This document shows, one piece after another, positions 31,240-41,680 of a stretch of DNA of 64,000 nucleotides. The notes under the pieces are model-generated. The model worked only from the letters and a program-made list of their open reading frames with translations, was not told the origin of the DNA and did not search any database. The DNA comes from Diphasiastrum complanatum (taxonomy: Eukaryota > Streptophyta > Lycopodiopsida > Lycopodiales > Lycopodiaceae): positions 8,877,456-8,941,455 of the forward strand of contig CM055102.1 in NCBI GenBank assembly GCA_029204225.1. The letters run 5' to 3'. The position numbers were made by a program, and so were the translations under genes. Within the stretch, counting starts at the first letter, position 1. Each line of letters begins with the position of its first letter.

Positions 31240-31700
31240 ACACTCACCGAAGAAAAACAGAGTCGTAGAACGAAAGAACAGATCTATTTTTGAGATGGCA
31301 AGGGCGATGCTCAAAAGCAAGGGTTTGCGCAGAAGTCTGTAGCACAGCTATGCACATCTAGAATTGGTGTTCTACAAAGTATGTGGAAGGTAAGACATCT
31401 CATGAAGCTTTTACTGGAAAGAAACCTAATATTTCTCATTTGAGCGTATTTGGTTGTGATACTTATGCTCATATTCCTAATGAGAAATGAAGGAAATTGG
31501 ATGCAAAAGCTATCAGTTGTATTTTCTTTGGATATGATGAGAAGGCCAAGGCATACATAATGTACGATATGAATGCACAGAAGCTTGTGATTTCTAGAGA
31601 TGTTACATTTGATGAGATGGGTCGAGATGAACAAATTGAAACAATCATAAAATCTTTTGATGAGCGAGCGAAAGTACAGATCAAGAAAGTACACTACATG
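31240..31700 (+). pseudogene. Copia I integrase C-terminal region
   Basis: Reads RVVERKNRSIFEMARAMLKS, then (frameshifted) FTGKKPNISHLSVFGCDTYA, and in 31497-31709 DAKAISCIFFGYDEKAKAYI and VISRDVTFDE. These are the distal integrase motifs of copia elements. At about 31690 the sequence jumps, through the shared word ACACTACATGCC, into TNP2 transposase sequence. Confidence 0.85.
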
Positions 31701-31755
31701 CCATTGTAATGTGGCCAATGCATGACTATCCAGGATTAAGTGAATGCTCAGGTAA
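31690..31755 (+). pseudogene. Displaced TNP2 exon piece (fragment C)
   Basis: Read in the right frame this gives LHAIVMWPMHDYPGLSEC, the same protein piece that occurs in its normal place at 32480-32535. Here it precedes intron 1 of the transposase, so it has been copied or moved upstream. It is the junction between copia I and fragment C. Confidence 0.7.
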
Positions 31756-33105
31756 TTCATCTACTTGTCATATTTACTTTGAAACAAACTTCACAATTTG
31801 AACATTTAATGATATTTTTTTAATAGGATTTTTTTTTGCCATATACAGACAATGAAAAACAAAATTCTTCCAAAAGGGAATGTCATGCCTGAGACAAGAG
31901 ATGAGGCACTGAAAATGTTCACTAACATCGGGATGGACTACAAGCAATATCATGCATGTCCAAAGGATTGCATTTTATATCGAGGAAGGTACCAATCACT
32001 CAAGAGATATCCCATATAGAGATGATTTGCAAGGGGCAACCATTCCATGCAAAATTTTACGACATTTTTCAATAATTCCACGATTGCAATGTTATCTCAT
32101 TGTAAATCTCTTACACAACTTATGGACTGGCATGCACACCATACCTTTAGATTCACCTACATGGAAACACATCAGCAAAGAGTATTCAAGCTTTGCCAAT
32201 GAGTCAAGAAATGTGAGATTTGGTCTTGCAATAGATGGTGTGAACCCCTTTGGTATACGAGCAACTACGTGGTCCATTTGGCATGTTTTCTTGGTAAATT
32301 ATAATATTCCTCCTTGGTTGAGTACAAAAAAGGGACACATTATGTTGGCACTTCTAATTCCTGGCCAACGCAAGGTTAAGAACATGGATGTGTATCTTGA
32401 GCTACTTATTGACGAGTTGGAAGATGAAGGGGATAAAAGCATATGACATTTTGCGCCCCTTACATGAGAGGGAGCTTACACTACATGCCATTGTAATGTG
32501 GACAATGCATGACTATCTAGGATTAAGTGAATGCTTAGGTAATAATTCAAACAATGTCTATCTTGTGTACATAGGAGTTTGTTTACAGTTACATAGAACT
32601 AGTTTTTGGCATTTATATGATATACTACAATGGCACAAATTATTCTTTGACATATACTTTTTTTTAATAGTGATTGGTAATACCCATTTGTTGGGTAGGC
32701 TTTCAAACGGCTGGAAAAAATGCTTGTTTTTTGTGTGGGCCAAATCTTGTGGGAAGATGCTCTCATAGTCTCAAAAATGTTGTTTATGAAAGTCATCGTA
32801 AAGACTTGCATGAAGGCCATCCATTCAGAGACACTCATAGAAGAGGTTTTGGAAGAAGAGTTGAGAGAGAGATGCCTTCAAAGAGGATGTCTGTGGAAGA
32901 TTGGCGAAAACTATGGGAGGAATCTCAAGCAAAGCCAATCGATGGTATGAAAAAATTATTTATATTTCATCATTTGGAATATTGGAATAATCTTTTGATT
33001 AATCACCTACTTGATCCCATGCACATATCTAAAAATGTGGGTGAATCTATATGGAAACACTTGATTGGTTGTATGCTAGAATTGCATAAATCACTAAGTT
33101 CTTAA
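31756..33105 (+). pseudogene. CACTA TNP2 transposase, fragment C
   Basis: Exon order is normal after an AT-rich intron. VMPETRDEALKMFTNIGMDY and CPKDCILYRGRYQSL (Transposase_21 start) come first. DSPTWKHISKEYSSFANESR, NVRFGLAIDGVNPFGIRATT, NIPPWLSTKKGH, LLIPGQ and DVYLELLIDELE form the core. LHAIVMWTMHDYLGLSEC, ACFLCGPNLVGRCSHSL and EYWNNLLINHLLDPMHISKN (start of DUF4218) follow. Stops and frameshifts are present. Unlike copy B it retains the DVYL region. It ends near 33105 next to an H LTR. Confidence 0.88.
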
Positions 33106-33324
33106 TACTTCATCATAAAATCTAGAAAGTCTAGATGTAATGTATCAAATTTAGCCAATTAGAATGGGTCCAAATCTGACCTCATCTAGTTATCTACTTG
33201 CCAAAAATAGTGAAAACACTATTTAGGACTTTAGTGACAAATATGAACCTATCTTTAAGTTGGGATTTCATCTAGGCCTTTAAATTGCCAAATAAAAAAT
33301 CAAACTAGTTGACAATTTATCACA
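33106..33324 (-). repeat. Copia H LTR start (fragment of H3)
   Basis: On minus it starts TGTGATAAATTGTC after the polypurine tract GTTGAAGAGGGAG (33325-33340). It matches the first 200 or so bases of the H1 and H2 LTRs (CAACTAGTTT, GGCAATTTA, TTTGGACCCATTC). The rest is lost at the junction with fragment C. Confidence 0.75.
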
Positions 33325-33356
33325 CTCCCTCTTCAACTAGTTTTAGCATAGATTTA

Positions 33357-33361
33357 GATAG
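33357..33361 (-). other. Target duplication, inverted copy (GATAG)
   Basis: Reverse complement of the CTATC at 30613-30617. Together they bracket the outer edges of two oppositely oriented copia I LTRs. Confidence 0.7.
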
Positions 33362-33615
33362 TGTCAATAATCATATAAGCAACATCAAGCATTCACCATA
33401 AGCAATCACCAAAGAAGGCGGAAGAAGAATGCACACTATCACTCATCACTCTATTGCATACTGAATGTAAAATATACAAATAAACCCTGAACCCTGATAG
33501 AGAGAGAAAACCTAGGAGTAGACTAATAGACTAGCCTATGACTAGTTACAACTGGTAACAGCTGAGAATAGTAACTAAAAAGTGTAACAATGAAGTTTAT
33601 CATTGATTTCTAACA
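33362..33615 (-). repeat. LTR of copia I, minus copy
   Basis: On minus it starts TGTTAGAAATC after a polypurine tract (CATTGAGGGAGAG) and ends TATTGACA. It is about 20 bases shorter than the plus copy. Position makes it the 3' LTR of an element that should run in the same direction as the 5' LTR but is inverted. Confidence 0.9.
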
Positions 33616-33905
33616 CTCTCCCTCAATGATAAAATTACATTCTTCTATTCCTAGTAGAGTACGAAACTTTTCAAATTTACATCTGCCTAATGACTTGGTA
33701 AAAATATTTGTCACTTGATCTTCAGATTTACAAAAAACAAGATCAATGGCTCCATCAAGGATTTTCTCTCGAACAAAATGATAACGTATATCGATGTGCT
33801 TGGTTCACACATGTAGAACTGGATTTTTGGGAAGGTGAATGCACCTTTGATTGTCGCAAGATATAGTAGTCACACGTGGGTGACCTAAATCCACAACCAA
33901 TCTTT
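33616..33905 (-). pseudogene. Copia I RNase H C-terminus
   Basis: Minus-strand codons read TTISCDNQRCIHLPKNPVLH, then (after a stop) TKHIDIRYHFVREKILDG and IFTKSLGRCKFEKFR. These are the end of the copia RNase H domain. Upstream, at 33905, the sequence switches to TNP2 fragment D through the word GCAAGGGGC. Confidence 0.85.
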
Positions 33906-34680
33906 GCCCCTTGCAAATCATCTCTATATCAAGGAGTATCACAGATGGGACATCTCTCGAGTGATCGGTATCTTCCTCGATATAAAATGGAATCCTTTGG
34001 ACATGCATGATATTGCTTAGTCCATCCCGATGTTAGTCAACATTTTTTGTGCCTCATCTCTTGTCTCTGGCATGACATTCCTTTCTAGAAGAAATTTGTT
34101 TTTCAATAGTGTACACATAGCTAAAAAAATCCTATTAAAAAACTATCATTAAATGTTCAAATTGTGAAGTTTTTTTTAGAGTAAATATGACAAGTAGAGG
34201 AAAACAAATACTCAAATAATGATGTGAGGATTTGGTCACTCCATCTATATTTGGCTTGAAGATTCAATAGAAGTAGAGAAGTCGCCAAAAGAGATGTCTT
34301 TGCTCCAGAGTACAATGTTGTCTTTGATTCTTCTCAGAAATTCTTTTCTTCTTTAGAAAAATGTGCCTCCTCATCTTATTCATTATGTCTAGCTGCACTA
34401 TTATTCTCGTACATAGCATCCAACATGTCTCCCATGGCTTCAAATTCTTCATTCATTGGAAGCTCATTTTCATTGGTGGAACTTGTTTGCGAAGAGGTAG
34501 ATGAGCTAGATTCAAATGCATTAGTCTCTTGATTAATGCGCTCATCAATTTCCATCATCTCTATTAAGCCTTGACGTTGACGACAAGTTAATTGCTTTAT
34601 ATGAGGACTGTTGTATGACATTCATCGTCTACGTCGACCAATACAAGGACTATTGTCTCCAACGCTAAATGAGGATGAAG
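33906..34680 (-). pseudogene. CACTA TNP2 transposase, fragment D (N-terminal part)
   Basis: From right to left the fragment holds three parts. An acidic, Ser-rich linker exon comes first (QLTCRQRQGLIEMMEIDERI at 34376-34621, like QRQVLIDMREQR in copy B). An intron near 34110-34200 follows. The start of Transposase_21 comes last (MPETRDEAQKMLTNIGMD at 33960-34090). The last part is nearly identical to 31860-32040 of fragment C, in inverted orientation. Confidence 0.8.
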
Positions 34681-34689
34681 AATCCTATA

Positions 34690-34797
34690 TACCAAAACAA
34701 CAAGAAGTAGGCTGAAACTATGCTTGATAAACATTTCCTCCCAATAATTGATAGATCTAAATGTTACATGAATATCAATTACCTCTTTGTTAAACAA
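34690..34797 (-). pseudogene. Second, shorter SET-like tail copy
   Basis: The minus strand reads VTFRSINYWEEMFIKHSF, a diverged copy of NRSINVGEELFIKYTF at 35090-35170. The flanking DNA (CTTGATAAACATTTCCTCCC / CTTGATGAACAATTCCTCCC on plus) also aligns. It lies directly upstream of fragment D's first exon. Confidence 0.6.
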
Positions 34798-35003
34798 GTA
34801 TGAGCATACCAGTGTATCTATTAGACCATTCTTTTTTCCAACTTGTTAACATTCAATGAACTCAAAGAATTGCATGATTCTACATATTTACATATTTATT
34901 AATTTCACATACATTAAAATACACTTATTATCTTATGTAAACATCTAGGAAAATGACAATTGAGATTATAATTGACGAATAATGCTCCTAACATTTGACA
35001 TAT

Positions 35004-35441
35004 TTAATGACACAAACCAAATACAATGAAGAATACATGGATTATACACCTTTGTATATCAACAAAATTTAAATATTCACATTTGACTTCTTGTCTTTTG
35101 CAACATTTGGGTAGAGAACGGTTGAAAGTATACTTGATGAACAATTCCTCCCCAACATTGATAGATCTATTGGCACAGACCATTACATAAGTGCCCTTTA
35201 CATTGCTAGTAAAATATTCTTCGTTTCCATTGGTGCATTCTTCAAACTCACAATTCGTCAGTAAAGGGTGGCCAATGGAACTATTTAGATATGCAGCAAT
35301 GTTTACATGCACATCTAGACGTCCATCAATGTATGTACGATTTTCCCTTGAGATGTTGCATCCTTGCATGTGTTGCTCCTCTAAAGAACAAGCATTTGAA
35401 TTTAAGTCATATACTTGCATCCTCCATTGATGATGACACAA
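35004..35441 (-). pseudogene. SET-domain-like gene fragment
   Basis: The minus frame encodes NRTYIDGRL, NIAAYLNSSIGHPLLTNCEF and VMVCANRSINVGEELFIKYT. This fits the C-terminal half of a SET lysine-methyltransferase domain (R.INHS..PNCE, V.A.RDI..GEEL..DY). The usual N-H-S is changed to N-S-S and the final D-Y to K-Y. The frame is open for 145 codons. The cofactor-binding N-terminal half is not readable upstream. It is probably a captured gene piece carried with the neighbouring CACTA sequence. A fragment of a resident gene is the alternative. Confidence 0.55.
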
Positions 35442-35503
35442 AGCATGCTAATCACCCCAATTGTATTGAGGTCCTGCATATGGCATTAATGTCACAACAC
35501 TAT

Positions 35504-35803
35504 CTAGAGGGACTGCAATACTACCCAATGGCAAAAGGCCCAAACTAGCTCAGGAAAATGTTCACTAGGCATGATCATGTACATTCGACCCCAATATGTA
35601 AATGGTGTTCCATTTAATGTTAATGCAGATTGGACTGGCCAACACAAATATCTACTTCTAATGAAACTTCTTACTAATGGTTGCAAGCTAGGTGGAAGAG
35701 GAAGGTCAAAATAAAGAACTTGCAATTTGAATATGCTAGTATTGTAAGCCAAACTTCTTGACAATCTTGTTAGTTTTATTTCATCCACGTAGATAGTGAG
35801 CAA
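35504..35803 (-). CDS. Unidentified ORF upstream of the SET-like fragment
   Basis: A 99-codon open frame (MLTIYVDEIKLTRLSRSLAY ... GRMYMIMPSEHFPELVWAF). It lies on the same strand as the SET-like piece and may be an earlier exon of the same source gene. No domain is recognised. Confidence 0.3.
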   Translation of the reverse strand: MLTIYVDEIKLTRLSRSLAYNTSIFKLQVLYFDLPLPPSLQPLVRSFIRSRYLCWPVQSALTLNGTPFTYWGRMYMIMPSEHFPELVWAFCHWVVLQSL

Positions 35804-36177
35804 AGGCCTATTTTAACTAATTTAAAGACCACATAGTAGTCAATGTTCGAAGCTTTCAGTTTGAACTCTTGATGATCTCACTCAGTCTTTCTTTCAAGAT
35901 GGAATGATCAAAATCAAACAATCAGTCATATACTCAATTGATTGATTGCCCACTCAATCACTCATTTGATTAATTCATAAGTAGATCGAGTTAGTTAGTG
36001 ATAAATCTCATTGGATTGGCCTAGTGTGCCATGGTATCTCACGACGAGCAATCAAAATGAGATTCATACTGACAAATGTTAGGTGTCTCGATGTCTAGAT
36101 GCAGAGTAACTCTAATTTCAATCTGTTATTTGTGACAAGGTCAGTTGCAATCTTGCAATATACTTTGGGAGTTCGGA
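35804..36177. other. No gene recognised
   Basis: AT-rich with dense short palindromic words around TGATTGATCAATC-like and ATCGAG motifs (35930-36010). No domain. Confidence 0.35.
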
Positions 36178-36402
36178 TTAGACAATTATGTGTGTCATTA
36201 TATGGCCAACTTGTTTGATACTTCCAGTCTTAGGACAACCACGATCAACATATTCTACTTCTACATTTGATTCTGAAGGGTATGTCTCATTTGTGAATCC
36301 TAGTATGTGGATGGTTCCTATGGTCACAATTCTATCATAGTCATTGTTGGCATTCTCATGATGAAGTAGAAATACATTCTCATTACCAAAGATATGTTGC
36401 AT
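36178..36402 (-). CDS. Unidentified 74-codon ORF
   Basis: Encodes MQHIFGNENVFLLHHENAN, YDRIVTIGTIHILGF and NVEVEYVDRGCPKTG. The residue mix looks coding-like, but I recognise no family. It shares strand with the SET-like fragment about 700 bases away. Confidence 0.25.
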   Translation of the reverse strand: MQHIFGNENVFLLHHENANNDYDRIVTIGTIHILGFTNETYPSESNVEVEYVDRGCPKTGSIKQVGHIMTHIIV

Positions 36403-36837
36403 GGGTGTTCCACCCCACTCTCTACAATTAGTCTCTTCAGGGTCCTTAATTTTTGGCTTAAGTTATTTGAGTGTGATTCAAGGGTGGGTAATTAAGATGG
36501 TTGTGAAATCAGATTGGTCTCCCTTGAAATATGCATTTGCCCTTTCTATCTATGGTTGCTTTGTATGCAAGATGATGTTCCTCATCCAATTCCACTCATT
36601 TAGCTATGCAACTGACGCTTGGATACACTCACAATTGTATGAGAAAAGTCTAGGTCCATTCTCATTCATATGACTATCTCAGTTGATTAATACCCGGAGC
36701 AAATCTACAGTATTATCGATCATAGAGTCAATCACTTGATATAATATTCAACTATTCGATTAATTGATAGATTATCGAGTAGGGGATGATTATATGTATG
36801 ATCGAGTGATTGCTCAATAAAATGATCAAAATAATGT
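36403..36837. other. No gene recognised
   Basis: AT-rich. The plus ORF 36401-36673 has no motif. ATCGAGTGATTG-type words recur at 36700-36810. Confidence 0.3.
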
Positions 36838-37672
36838 TAGTCAATCATATTCTCGACGACCATTAATCACATCTTTATTACAATTGTAAATAATATTTCA
36901 ATTAATTAGTATGACTTTATATAAGGTTATATAGGTCACACACCAACAACTAGAAAAAATATCATATAGGTCACATATCACTAAGGTCTTTAATATATCA
37001 TAAATGCTATTGATCATGGATCCTATGCAACCACCATTTAGGAGGTCACATGACAAAAAATCATGTTTTCACTTTGACCCTATAATGACGTCATGAAATC
37101 AAATCAAATATATGACACCTAGATTTTTAACACATAGCTTCACTTCTAATTAGATAATCCTTAACCAAACTGTTGTAGAAGCTTAGATGTATCTCTTTTT
37201 TGTAAGGTGTCTTGCTTGCAGAATCGACATTCCACAAATCAATCATGCACCTTCCATAGTATTTGTATGGCTAGCCATGATCGAGATAGCTACTGATTGG
37301 ATCGAGTGAATAATCAAATTGAACAATAGCAAATCAAATCGAACAACCGAGCAATTGGAAAATGTCAATCAATGATATACTAGCACACCATTGATCAACA
37401 TCTTTATTACAATGGTAAATGATATTTTAACTAGTTACTATGATTTCATATAAGGTTATATAGGTCACATACCAACAATTAAAAAGATATATCATATAGG
37501 TCACATATCACTAAGGTCTTCAATATAACATAAATGCTTTTGATCGTGAATCTAAATGACCCCATGCAACCATTTAAGAGGTCACATGACAAAAACAAAA
37601 TTTTTCACTTTGACCATATAATTATGTCATGAAATTATATCAAATTATGACACCTAGATTATTAACAAATTA
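36838..37672. repeat. Pair of about 300-base direct repeats
   Basis: 36838-37137 and 37366-37672 align with many small changes: CATCTTTATTACAAT, ATAAGGTTATATAGGTCACA, CATATCACTAAGGTCTT, AGGTCACATGACAAAAA, TATGACACCTAGATT. Spacing is about 530 bases. No TIR, LTR or coding content is evident. The spacer holds no gene. Confidence 0.8.
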
Positions 37673-37840
37673 AATTTTTTATGACATCATTGATTTGACA
37701 TAATATTATGTCATAAAATCCTAAAAAACTTGTCAAATTACTTGTTTAATAACAATATGTACATCTCATGATTTTGTCTTGTATGTCAAATTTAAAATAA
37801 AATAAAATTTATAACAATATAAAACTAGTTTTAACAATTA

Positions 37841-38380
37841 CGAATGTTCAAGTATGTATAAAATCATACGAATCCATTTTAGGGTTTAGCGTTTGAGTAC
37901 ATTTGACTAAGTTTATCTCACATTTGGTTTATGCATTATGCAGGTTTAACCACATCGGGTAACAATGCATGTTACATTTGTGGACCACTTTTGGAGGGTA
38001 GACATAGCACAAATATGTTGAAAAACGTGATCTACAAAAACCAACGCAAATACTTGCCACTTGATCATCCTTTTTGAAGGTTGAGAATAGGCCATTTTTT
38101 GGGGGCTACACCACCACCCTCACGCATGGGAGTAGCGGAATGGCATGGTGAATGGCTTAAACATCATAATGTTAATTCTTCATGGAATGAATCCATTGAT
38201 GGTATGAAACGGTTGTCTAATTCTCATAAATTATCCTATTTGAGGAATTTATTAATATATCATCTACGGAATCCTATGCACATATTAAAAAAACGTCGGT
38301 GAATCACTGTAGAACCACATCATTGGCATAAAAGACAACTCCGCAGTTCGTAAAGATCTACAAGCAGCCGACATGGAAAG
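37841..38380 (+). pseudogene. CACTA TNP2 transposase, fragment E (left part)
   Basis: It starts inside the intron that precedes the ACYICG exon of copy B (shared TTTTAGGGTTTAGC). The exon follows: TTSGNNACYICGPLLEGRHS, NMLKNVIYKN, MGVAEWHGEWLKHHNVNSSW, NESIDGMKRL and RNLLIYHLRNPMHILKK. A stop lies in the GESL-NHIIG region. Copia A interrupts it at 38381, and it resumes at 44347. Confidence 0.88.
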
Positions 38381-39068
38381 TGTTGAAAGTACAGTACGAA
38401 GGATCATAAATGGATCTTTGAATGATCCACAAGGTTGATTGTGTGCTTGATTAATAATCTATCAGATACTAGTCAACAAATCAAGATCTAGTTTAGCAGC
38501 TTGATAGAAAACAAGTAGAGACAATCAAAGCATTGATTAAAAACTTTATCCTTAGTTCACACGTGTGAAAAGCAAGCTGCTATATGGCCTGTAGACAGAG
38601 TTTGAAGTGTGCCAAAGCTGGGTTTCATTGGAATTAGTCACTATCATTATACAAAGAGGAAAATCCGAGTTTCTCCTTAAGGTTCCAGAAAGTTTCTATC
38701 TTCTCACTATGGAGAATGGAAATACATAGTAAAAGACACTTTCTTTGCAAAGTTAGGTGAAAATCCAACATGTAATAAGGAAGTAGACTCAACTTTCTTG
38801 CCCTAAAGTAAAAACCCTAGCCTAGATCCTAGAGTCATGCTTGGTAGGTGCATGGTAGGTACAAATCTCATCATGAATCAAGGTCTAGATCCTACAAAGT
38901 AGGAATCACTACCAAATGGACACAACCACTCCTCTTGACTCATGGTAACCTACATTAGGTGTAGATTGCCATGTGGCACTTTGGCCATACAAGTGACTAA
39001 CAAGAAATATTGACAATATGTACAATATTCTACATGACTAGATTTGCCAATGTAGGCAATTTTTCACA
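38381..39068 (-). repeat. 3' LTR of copia A
   Basis: 688 bases. The plus strand reads TGTTGAAAGTACAG to AATTTTTCACA. It is followed on plus by CTCCTCCTCAAATC, the complement of the polypurine tract. It differs from the 43671 copy by small changes, including an extra AAGTAAAAACCCTAG-type segment. Confidence 0.92.
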
Positions 39069-39302
39069 CTCCTCCTCAAATCTAGCCTTGGAAACAACAA
39101 TACTTTTATCAATCACTCTAATTCAAGATCTAAGCTTGACAAATGAATCTTTAGGTAAAAAATTAGTAAACAAATCGGCCAAGCAACTTGATGATGGCAC
39201 ATGTTGGAGCTTGATCTCTTTGGCTTGCACTTTCCTCACGAAATGATGAGCAATCTCAATGTGTTTGCTCCTTGCATGGAATGTAGGATTAGTTGCAAGT
39301 GA

Positions 39303-39641
39303 TTAGGCTGATTGGTTGTCACAATCGATGATTGGGATCTCATCCTCCGGGACATGAAGCTCCACCAATAGCCTTTTGAGCCACAAGACCTCCTTGCATG
39401 TTGATGTTAGGGCCTTGTACTCAGATTTCGTGGAAGATAAAGAGATGGTATCTTGCTTTTTGGAAAGCCATGATACTACTCCATCACATAAAAAAGTGGC
39501 AGAAGCACTTGTTGACCTTCTATCCACTTTGTCACCTACAAAATCCGAGTCACTATAGGCTCTTAAGCCAAGATTAGTCCCTCTATACAAAATGCCAAAA
39601 TTCTTAGTAGATGAAATGTATCTAAGAACTCTTTTGGCCAT
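39303..39641 (-). pseudogene. Copia A RNase H
   Basis: The frame reads KRVLRYISSTKNFGILYRGT, DSDFVGDKVDRRSTSASATF, SWLSKKQDTISLSSTKSEYK and DCDNQSA, the full core of copia RNase H. A stop after DNQSA separates it from the KHIEIAHHFVR tail (39250-39300), which ends in LADLFTNFL. The usual E of SSxEAEY is K here (STKSEY), likely damaging. Confidence 0.9.
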
Positions 39642-39644
39642 CTT

Positions 39645-40346
39645 TCAATGTGAAACTAGAGGACTTTGCATGAATTGGCTTAGCTTTCCAATACTATAAC
39701 TAAGATCAGGTTTAGTTATAGTTAAATAAATCAAGGAGCCTATAAGCCTTTTATATAATGTGATGTCTTCAAATGATGCTTCATCACCATCAATAGATGC
39801 TTTTACATGTTTCTCCACTGGTGTCTCAATGTCTTTACAATTCTTCATTCCAAATCTATCTAGGATGGATGTAGCATACTTAGCTTGACAAATAAAGCTA
39901 AAATCACATCCTCTAATAACCTCTATTCTTAGAATGAAACTTAATAGACCGAGATCTACCATTTTAAACTCTTTTGCCAAAGCAATTTTTACATCTCTAA
40001 TTCCATCTAGATCATTACCACTCAAGATAATGTCTTCTATATACAAAACAAGAATAATGATCTTGCCATCGTGAAATCTTAAGTACAATGATGGATCATA
40101 AGCACTCATTACAAAATTGATGGAAATGAGAAAAGAGTTTAGCCTAGAGTACCATGCTCTAGGTGCTTGCTTGATCCCATAAAGGCTCTTCTTCCAAAAA
40201 CACACCTTTTCTTCATGCTTTGCCTTGATGAAGCCCTCGGGTTGCCTCATGTAGATCTCTTCCTCCAAATAACCATTGAGGAATGCATTTGTGAAATCAA
40301 GTTGGAATAGCTCCCAATTGAAGGTTGTAGCAAGACTAATGATCAA
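39645..40346 (-). pseudogene. Copia A reverse transcriptase
   Basis: A 233-codon open frame with FQLDFTNAFLNGYLEEEIYM, SLYGIKQAPRAWYSRLNSFL, LYLRFHDGKIIILVLYIED, YATSILDRFGMKNCKDIETP and YKRLIGSLIYLTITKPDLSY. The catalytic YVDD box is YIED, so one of the paired aspartates is changed and the enzyme should be dead. The N-terminal part lies in another frame to about 40480 (FGPEAKLVTIR-type codons). Confidence 0.92.
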
Positions 40347-40484
40347 CCTGATAGTAACAAGCTTAGCCTCAGGACCAAAAGTCTCATCATAATCAATGCC
40401 TTTGGTCTGTTAAAAACCTTTGGCTACAAGCCTAGCTTTATGCTTACTTATTGATCTATCTTGATTATACTTCAATCTCAACAC

Positions 40485-41237
40485 CTACTTGCAATCAAGT
40501 GGTTTATTCCCTTGAGGAAGATTCACAAGATCCCAAGTATGATTCTCAATGAGAGCATCATACTCTACTTTCATAGCATCCATCCAACTCTTGGATCTAC
40601 AAACATCTTCATAGCATGTTGGCTCATCTAACATTGAAGCAAGAAAGGTGTAAGATGTGAAAGATGACGAGCCTTCTCTTTGATCACCTTGACCATCATA
40701 GATGAGCCTCAATGGCTTGGTCCTTGCCCTTGTAGATCTTCTTAGAGTTCTTGCATCTTGATGTGGATCCTCAAGTTCTTCTTCACTTGGAAGCTCCTCC
40801 TCCATCCTAGCATGATCCTTGGCATCAAGATGATTAGTAGCATTATCATCCAAATCACAAGCAATTCCTTCATAAAAAATAACATCCCTACTCACTATCA
40901 CCTTGCCAGTGATGGGATTGAAGACTCTATATCCTTTGTTATTCTCACCATATCCCACAAAGATGCCTTTGATGGAGGTTGCATCATCCTTCTTCCTTGT
41001 ATCCAAGAATTGGTCTACATAACAAGTGGATCCAAAAACTTTGAGATCCTTGAAATTGGGCTTCTCTCCAAATAGAGCTTCAAATGGTGTGATTCCTCCA
41101 ATGTCTTGGTTAGGCAATCTATTGCACAAATAATTAGCACAAGTAATTGCCTCACTCCAAAATGGTTTGGATAGAGAAGCATCTAGCCTTAAGGCCTTAG
41201 CATGCTCACAAATAGATCTATTTCTTCTCTCACTCAC
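40485..41237 (-). pseudogene. Copia A integrase C-terminal half and linker
   Basis: A 250-codon open frame: SERRNRSICEHAKALRLDAS, KPFWSEAITCANYLCNRLPN, TPFEALFGEKPNFKDLKVFG, GIFVGYGENNKGYRVFNP and VIVSRDVIFYE. An acidic linker and the RT start (KSWMDAMKVEYDALIENHTW) follow. It breaks near 41237, where the preceding catalytic E region is shifted to a neighbouring frame. Confidence 0.9.
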
Positions 41238-41338
41238 TCCATTTTGCTGAGGGGTGCCATAGACATGACAACTCTCTCTTTATGCCATTAGAACTACAAA
41301 AGTCAATCAACTTATTGGAGATATATTCACCTCTGTTA

Positions 41339-41677
41339 TCACTCCTTAATATCATAAATCTTGGTACTAAGTTGATTTTCTACCAAAGTCTCAAACTTTA
41401 CAAAAGAATCAAACACCATAGATTTTCTAGACAAGAGGTACATCCAACAATATCTAGAATAGTCATCAATGAAGGTTACATAATATTTGGCACAACCATT
41501 AGACTCATGTGAAAAGCTATGAACATCCGAATGGATGAGTTCAAGAGGAGAGCTTGATCTTGATGTAGATTTTGAGAAGGGTAGTTTGTGAGCATTTGAG
41601 AGGCTACATGCTTCACATATCTTCTCACACTTTGACAAATGCTTGGGGAGGCCGAATGCAAGCTCCTTTGCACACAT
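41339..41677 (-). pseudogene. Copia A integrase N-terminal half
   Basis: Reads KHLSKCEKICEACSLSNAHK (second half of the HHCC zinc finger), LELIHSDVHSF (first catalytic D), YYVTFIDDYSRYCWMYLLS and KFETLVENQLSTKI. The histidine half of the zinc finger is at the end of the 41681-42385 frame (WHKRLGHPNFKAM). A stop separates the two, and a frameshift follows near YDIKE. Confidence 0.9.
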
Positions 41678-41680
41678 AGA

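Noticed and set aside
40758-41075. 105-codon plus ORF opposite copia A integrase
   Set aside because: Antisense shadow of a well-supported integrase frame.
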